NCBI GenBank assembly: GCA_003568945.1
Contig: BDIP01000069.1
Span: 4,674 to 29,293 of the forward strand
Length of the DNA stretch: 24,620 bases
Source of the DNA: Kipferlia bialata
Taxonomy: Eukaryota > Fornicata
Reading direction: 5' to 3'
The notes under the pieces are model-generated. The model was not told the DNA's origin. It worked only from the letters and a program-made list of their open reading frames with translations, and searched no databases. This document shows positions 21,801 through 24,620 of the stretch, one piece after another. Numbering within the stretch: the first letter of the stretch is position 1; every line of letters begins with the position of its first letter. Made by a program: the position numbers and the translations under genes.

Positions 21801-24211
21801 AACTTCTATAGATAATAGCAGTCATGATATCCTGACTCCCACAGTAATAATGACAATACAACATGCAGTTCTCAATATTGACCTATATACAAGTAGGAAT
21901 TCACCAATCATGCCTTAAAAGAGTGACTCTCATGAAACTCACTGTCTGACAGTGATGCAGCCAGTACCCCTTGTGGCGCTGCCTCCAAGACGGTATCAGG
22001 GATCTGACTCTCCCTTGTCTCTGCAACTTCAAATAGGCCCTCGTCCGATGGCTCATCTATGGGGCAGCCAAGGAGTAAGTCCTGTGTGAGACAACCGGGA
22101 CATGTAAACAGCATATATACCTGCTCTCTGGACACTGCCACCACATCAGGTCCACTATATATGCCCTATACATCTGAATATATGTATATACAAATATATA
22201 TCCTTACCTGCTCACTGGACACTGCCACCATGTTGGGCCCATAGAGGCATGCCCTGCCACTCTGGAAGGAGACGGGGAGTCTGCCACCCATCCTCGAATG
22301 AGCAACTCGAAGAGAACTAATGAGTATCTATATAGACATATGTGAACATTGAAAAGAGGGCGTGTAGTCTTAATCTTCTGCAGTCAGAATATTCAATAAT
22401 ATATCAGATAGCTATCCCATACACAAACATGTATATATATATACGTATGAAGATGGACATATAGTAATGGTACCTCCACTGACGTGTCCTTGTACTGTAT
22501 ATATGGCTCTGCTTGCCATGATATGTACCCCCAATGACATGGACATCGAGACCATGGGCTACGGCGGCACTCCCAGAGCACTGTGGTAATGAGGCGGTCC
22601 ATAGCTTTAGAGACATCCTCAGAAACCATTTAGTGTTGCAAAAGAAAAGATTGTAATCTGTTAATGTACCTGGAAAGGAACACTGTCTTGGAGGTTCCAG
22701 CCACTTCTCAGGCTGACAGTCAGAAGATAGCATGAGGCGATGTTGTAATCCAAGTATCGAAGAACCAAACCAATTGTGTTCATATTTGCAACAAGTACCT
22801 GAATGTGATGTGGAGGCTCCAGTTTGGATGTCCTCCAATGAAATGGACTGTGTCACCTATGAGTAAGGGACAGTGAAGAATAATAAGGGATGTATTATTG
22901 CTGAACCGCCAGGAAGGCATAACACATTTAGATTGAGGGAAGTGCTTCACCACTAAAGCTGTGGCTCAGAACACAATGAGTGATCGTATTCCAGTAATCA
23001 CACCTGCGACTGCTACAGCTGCCGAGCTGAAAGCCAAAGGGGTGGCAGCCATCTGAGTCCATTCCTGGGTGAGTGTCTCAGTAGGTGCATAACCTAGTGA
23101 CAAAACAGATTGATACCTCTCGTGTAGCGTCCAACATCGCGTAGAATACTATGGTACCTTTGTGGTGGGGTCATAGCACCAGTGGTCCTGTAGCACACGG
23201 TCGCTTGAGGAGCCACCTTGTAGTTAGCAATGATAGTAGGGGAAGAGACACAGACACGGATAGGTGTTTGTGTTGTACCTGTATACAACTACGGTTACCG
23301 CTACACAGACAGTGATATAACTCAGAGTCCAAGATAATCTTATAGATCAGTCTCAGCAATCACCGGGCTCAGTATCCAAAAGATAGTAAAATGCAGCGTT
23401 TACTGTAAGGTCATTAACACAAATATACCTACTGTGAGCGTCTCTTGCGGAATATATATGTATATGAATCAGTATATACATATAAATGTGTGTGTGGTTG
23501 TGTATATATGCATGTATGGCGGTACCTACTATGTGCAGCAGTCCCCGCAGACATGGCACTTTCCTGTTCACCAATGCATATAGTATATAGGTGTGTGTAT
23601 CAAGTATACATACATACACACAAATATATTGGTGTGTGTACCTACAATGTGCAGCAGTCCCCCAAGAGCAAACTGAGAACAGGCATTTCTGCCACAGGGC
23701 CAAACAGAACTGATGTAAGTAAAAAGAATGGAGTATTATATACTCATACACATCACATCCACCCGATATACAACTTATGACTGATTAGAGACCTTCTAAG
23801 TGTAATTCAATATTCATTAACTGTTGATAATGTGGACCGAGTCCGTTATCACCAAACATGAAACGTACTGTTTGAATACATTCATACATATACTTAATCA
23901 AACTGACTACAAACCATACCCACTGGGCTCCTGTTACACTTCCGTATTCCAAGTGATGCTACTATATTGGATATACCTCTTATCCATCTGTCTCCACCGT
24001 CCAGTGCTGATGGTGTAGACAATGAAGGAGTCTCTGAAGATACTCCCTATGGTGAGAGGGTTCAAGTTATCCGGTTAGAATATAGTTACTATTTCTAATG
24101 AGTATCAAAGTCGAATCAAGGAACCACAAACATAGACATACATGTGACTTACCACTGGAGCAACCCCCAAAGACATACACCTTGTCTCCTAGTCTGGTGC
24201 CAGTGATCCAC
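15826..24211 (-). CDS. Kelch-repeat protein with two tandem protein-kinase domains (5' end outside window)
   Basis: One reading runs through about 40 exons from 24211 down to the TAA at 15826. Order: kelch blades (24211-22208), linker exon 21914-22081, kinase A (21781-18986), linker exon 18791-18886, kinase B (18672-16059), then tail exon 15826-15942 (MDDAPPDPVFVPPPKNMRAL...). The two kinases are joined, not separate genes: kinase A's last donor (AAGCTG, then GTAAGT at 18985) and the next acceptor (GATGACAG ending at 18887) bound an intron of 99 bases, phase 0 on both sides, and the exon after it has no ATG in frame (it begins GTG GAT GCT). There is no room for a terminator and promoter. Phases agree at every kinase junction. 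Kelch exons between 23204 and 23641 could not be resolved. Likely role: a signalling kinase whose kelch propeller selects partners (inference). Confidence 0.8.
18270..18369 (-). repeat. Acceptor echo, 83 bases apart
   Basis: The exon start coding ATEY (acceptor CCAG, then GCCACTGAGTATG, 18270-18286) has a 17-base identical copy at 18353-18369, also preceded by an acceptor (CTACCAG). In transcription order the copy comes first. Confidence 0.75.
18484..18640 (-). repeat. Donor echo of the kinase B glycine-loop exon
   Basis: The used exon end (GGGTTTGGAATGGTGTTCCAG, donor at 18615) is echoed 129 bases further down the intron as CCTTTGGAAGTGTGTTCCAG with donor GTATAT (near 18486). The echo reads FGSVFQ, closer to a standard glycine loop (and to FGSVYQ of kinase A) than the used FGMVFQ. 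Confidence 0.75.
18981..19040 (-). repeat. Three stepped donor sites in a 24-base tandem repeat
   Basis: The last kinase A exon contains (G/A)AGCTG followed by GTTAGC, GTAAGC and GTAAGT, with exon ends at 19034, 19010 and 18986, exactly 24 bases apart. The protein reads HELVSSPIEELVSSPCEKL, so use of any of the three keeps frame and changes length by 8 residues. In kinase B the homologous exon stops at the first position (MQEL, then GTAAGT). Confidence 0.85.
18986..21781 (-). other. Kinase domain A (probably active)
   Basis: Exons: 21725-21781, 21542-21619, 21407-21464, 21251-21338, 21107-21174, 20975-21014, 20813-20858, 20494-20550, 20180-20257, 20058-20111, 19729-19833, 19560-19600, 19406-19462, 19193-19256, 18986-19090. 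Motifs: glycine loop LGKGVFGSVYQ, lysine strand TVAVKFQ, helix-C glutamate in NLRRELAVAQ, hinge VIVMEFVKGENLQ, catalytic loop AGIIHRDIK/PDNIMVDD, metal-binding DLG (Leu for Phe), MLYRAPE, and DVWSIGLIFSQ. All catalytic residues are present. It fits a serine/threonine-type kinase; I do not assign a subfamily. Confidence 0.85.
21914..22081 (-). other. Linker exon before kinase A, ending in a GC donor
   Basis: This 56-residue exon (DLLLGCPIDEPSDEGLFEVA...LSDSEFHESHSFK) starts at the acceptor CACACAG and ends AAG followed by GCATGA. No GT donor fits phase 0. The paralogous exon before kinase B (18791-18886, LSDPELHESLSFK) ends at the same codon with AAG followed by GTGGTA, so the boundary is supported by homology. 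This is a GC-AG intron candidate. Confidence 0.65.
22118..22255 (-). repeat. Donor echo of the last kelch exon
   Basis: The exon end coding VAVSSEQ (22208 onward) is echoed 87 bases downstream in the transcript at 22118-22168 (VAVSREQ, then GTATAT). The copies share GTGGCAGTGTCCAG(T/A)GAGCAGGTA and, further 5', GGCAT...GG.CC...ATG. The echo's upstream part contains an in-frame stop in the main phase, so it does not look productive. Confidence 0.75.
22208..24211 (-). other. Kelch-propeller region of the kelch-kinase protein
   Basis: Resolved exons: 24153-24211 (WITGTRLGDKVYVFGGCSSG), 23977-24046 (FIVYTISTGRWRQMDKR), 23642-23688 (NACSQFALGGLLHIVG), 23158-23203 (DRVLQDHWCYDPTTK), 23004-23064 (EWTQMAATPLAFSSAAVAVA), 22799-22856 (GDTVHFIGGHPNWSLHITF), 22670-22712, 22474-22580 (AAVAHGLDVHVIGGTY...IYSTRTRQWR) and 22208-22292 (RMGGRLPVSFQSGRACLYGP). 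The alternation of h-x-GG, Y-x-x-x-T and W is the kelch blade pattern; about four blades are visible and more probably lie beyond 24211. A segment near 23281-23330 reading AVTVVVY in phase may be another exon but is unproven. Confidence 0.75.
23523..23690 (-). repeat. Exon echo of a kelch blade, 116 bases apart
   Basis: The exon ending FALGGLLHIVG (23642-23688) has a near copy at about 23526-23570 reading CLRGLLHIVG with donor GTACCG. Shared bases include GGGGACTGCTGCACAT(T/A)GTAGGTA. Phase allows only one of the two to be read normally, so they may be alternatives or the copy may be inert. Confidence 0.75.
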
Positions 24212-24620
24212 CTAGGGGTCAGACAGAGCCAAGAATATAGAAGTGACGTATTCACTTGACATTTGTACACATAGCATGATTGGGAAATGAAGGACTAAGG
24301 CGATAGCGATTGGGGGGGGGGGGCTGTGGACACTAGACCAGGCCTGTTACCTATACATACATACATACACACACATGTATATATATGTACCTTCATATAC
24401 AAGACTATACTCACTAGTATTGACTTCTATCCACACACACATAGAGAGAGAGCAGAGTATCCGAAATGTTTATGGGAGAGTATATATACTCTGTTATACA
24501 CTTCCACCTGGGATTCAGCACTACATGAATAGAGATTGAATCTCATGGACATGTAGTTTGGACTCATGGCATGTGTGTGTGGGGGGGGGGGGGGGGGGGG
24601 AGTTTTTTTTATTGGGGAAA
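24212..24620. other. Right edge: unresolved, low-complexity, G runs
   Basis: More 5' exons of the kelch-kinase gene should lie here or beyond, but I cannot place any with confidence. G12 at 24312-24323, CA/TA microsatellite at 24355-24390, and G20 at 24581-24600 followed by AGTTTTTTTTATTGGGG. The window ends much as the internal gap begins, suggesting a contig end. Confidence 0.6.

Noticed and set aside
1-24620. tRNA, rRNA, CRISPR arrays, transposase or reverse-transcriptase remnants, viral relics
   Set aside because: Looked for on both strands; no cloverleaf, spaced direct-repeat array or mobile-element protein motif was seen.

Overview
The window is eukaryotic, from an intron-dense compact genome. 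Genes are cut into exons of roughly 9-400 bases. Introns run about 40-260 bases, with donors like GTAAGT/GTATGT and very uniform acceptors (C/T-rich, then CACCCCCAG or CACCTCAG). Almost none of the real coding sequence appears as long uninterrupted frames; I rebuilt the genes by joining exons whose phases agree. TAA and TAG are used as ordinary stops. The style (short introns, kelch proteins, kinases, signal-peptide surface proteins, GC-rich exons in AT-rich introns) would suit a free-living metamonad such as Kipferlia, but this is a guess from memory, not shown by the sequence.

Layout. (1) 1-4661, minus: 5' end and most of a very large secreted or surface protein with a signal peptide, leucine-rich repeats and about ten tandem immunoglobulin/carboxypeptidase-regulatory-like modules marked by a CG...C cysteine pair; it runs off the left edge. 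(2) 4874-8630, plus: a complete 17-exon secreted protein of about 715 residues, divergent from gene 1 with only about 210 bases between the start codons. (3) 8935 to at least 11695, minus: a multi-pass membrane protein with a carbon-nitrogen hydrolase (nitrilase-fold) domain, arranged like bacterial apolipoprotein N-acyltransferase; its 5' end falls in a run of 280 N. (4) 12295-15241, plus: the 3' part of a kelch-type protein with a basic microexon-coded linker; its 5' end is also at the gap. (5) 15826 to beyond 24211, minus: one very large gene coding for kelch repeats followed by two protein-kinase domains in tandem. The second kinase has NLG in place of DFG and arginine in place of the catalytic-loop lysine.

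No operon logic applies; neighbours are divergent or convergent with 200-600 base spacers, and I see no pathway linking them. The most unusual feature of the window is structural: in genes 4 and 5 many introns contain a decayed second (sometimes third) copy of the adjacent exon edge, complete with its splice site, 70-130 bases away. I call these splice-site echoes. They look like ongoing small tandem duplications that create alternative exons, microexons and stepped donor sites. I saw no tRNA, rRNA, CRISPR array, transposon coding region or viral relic.
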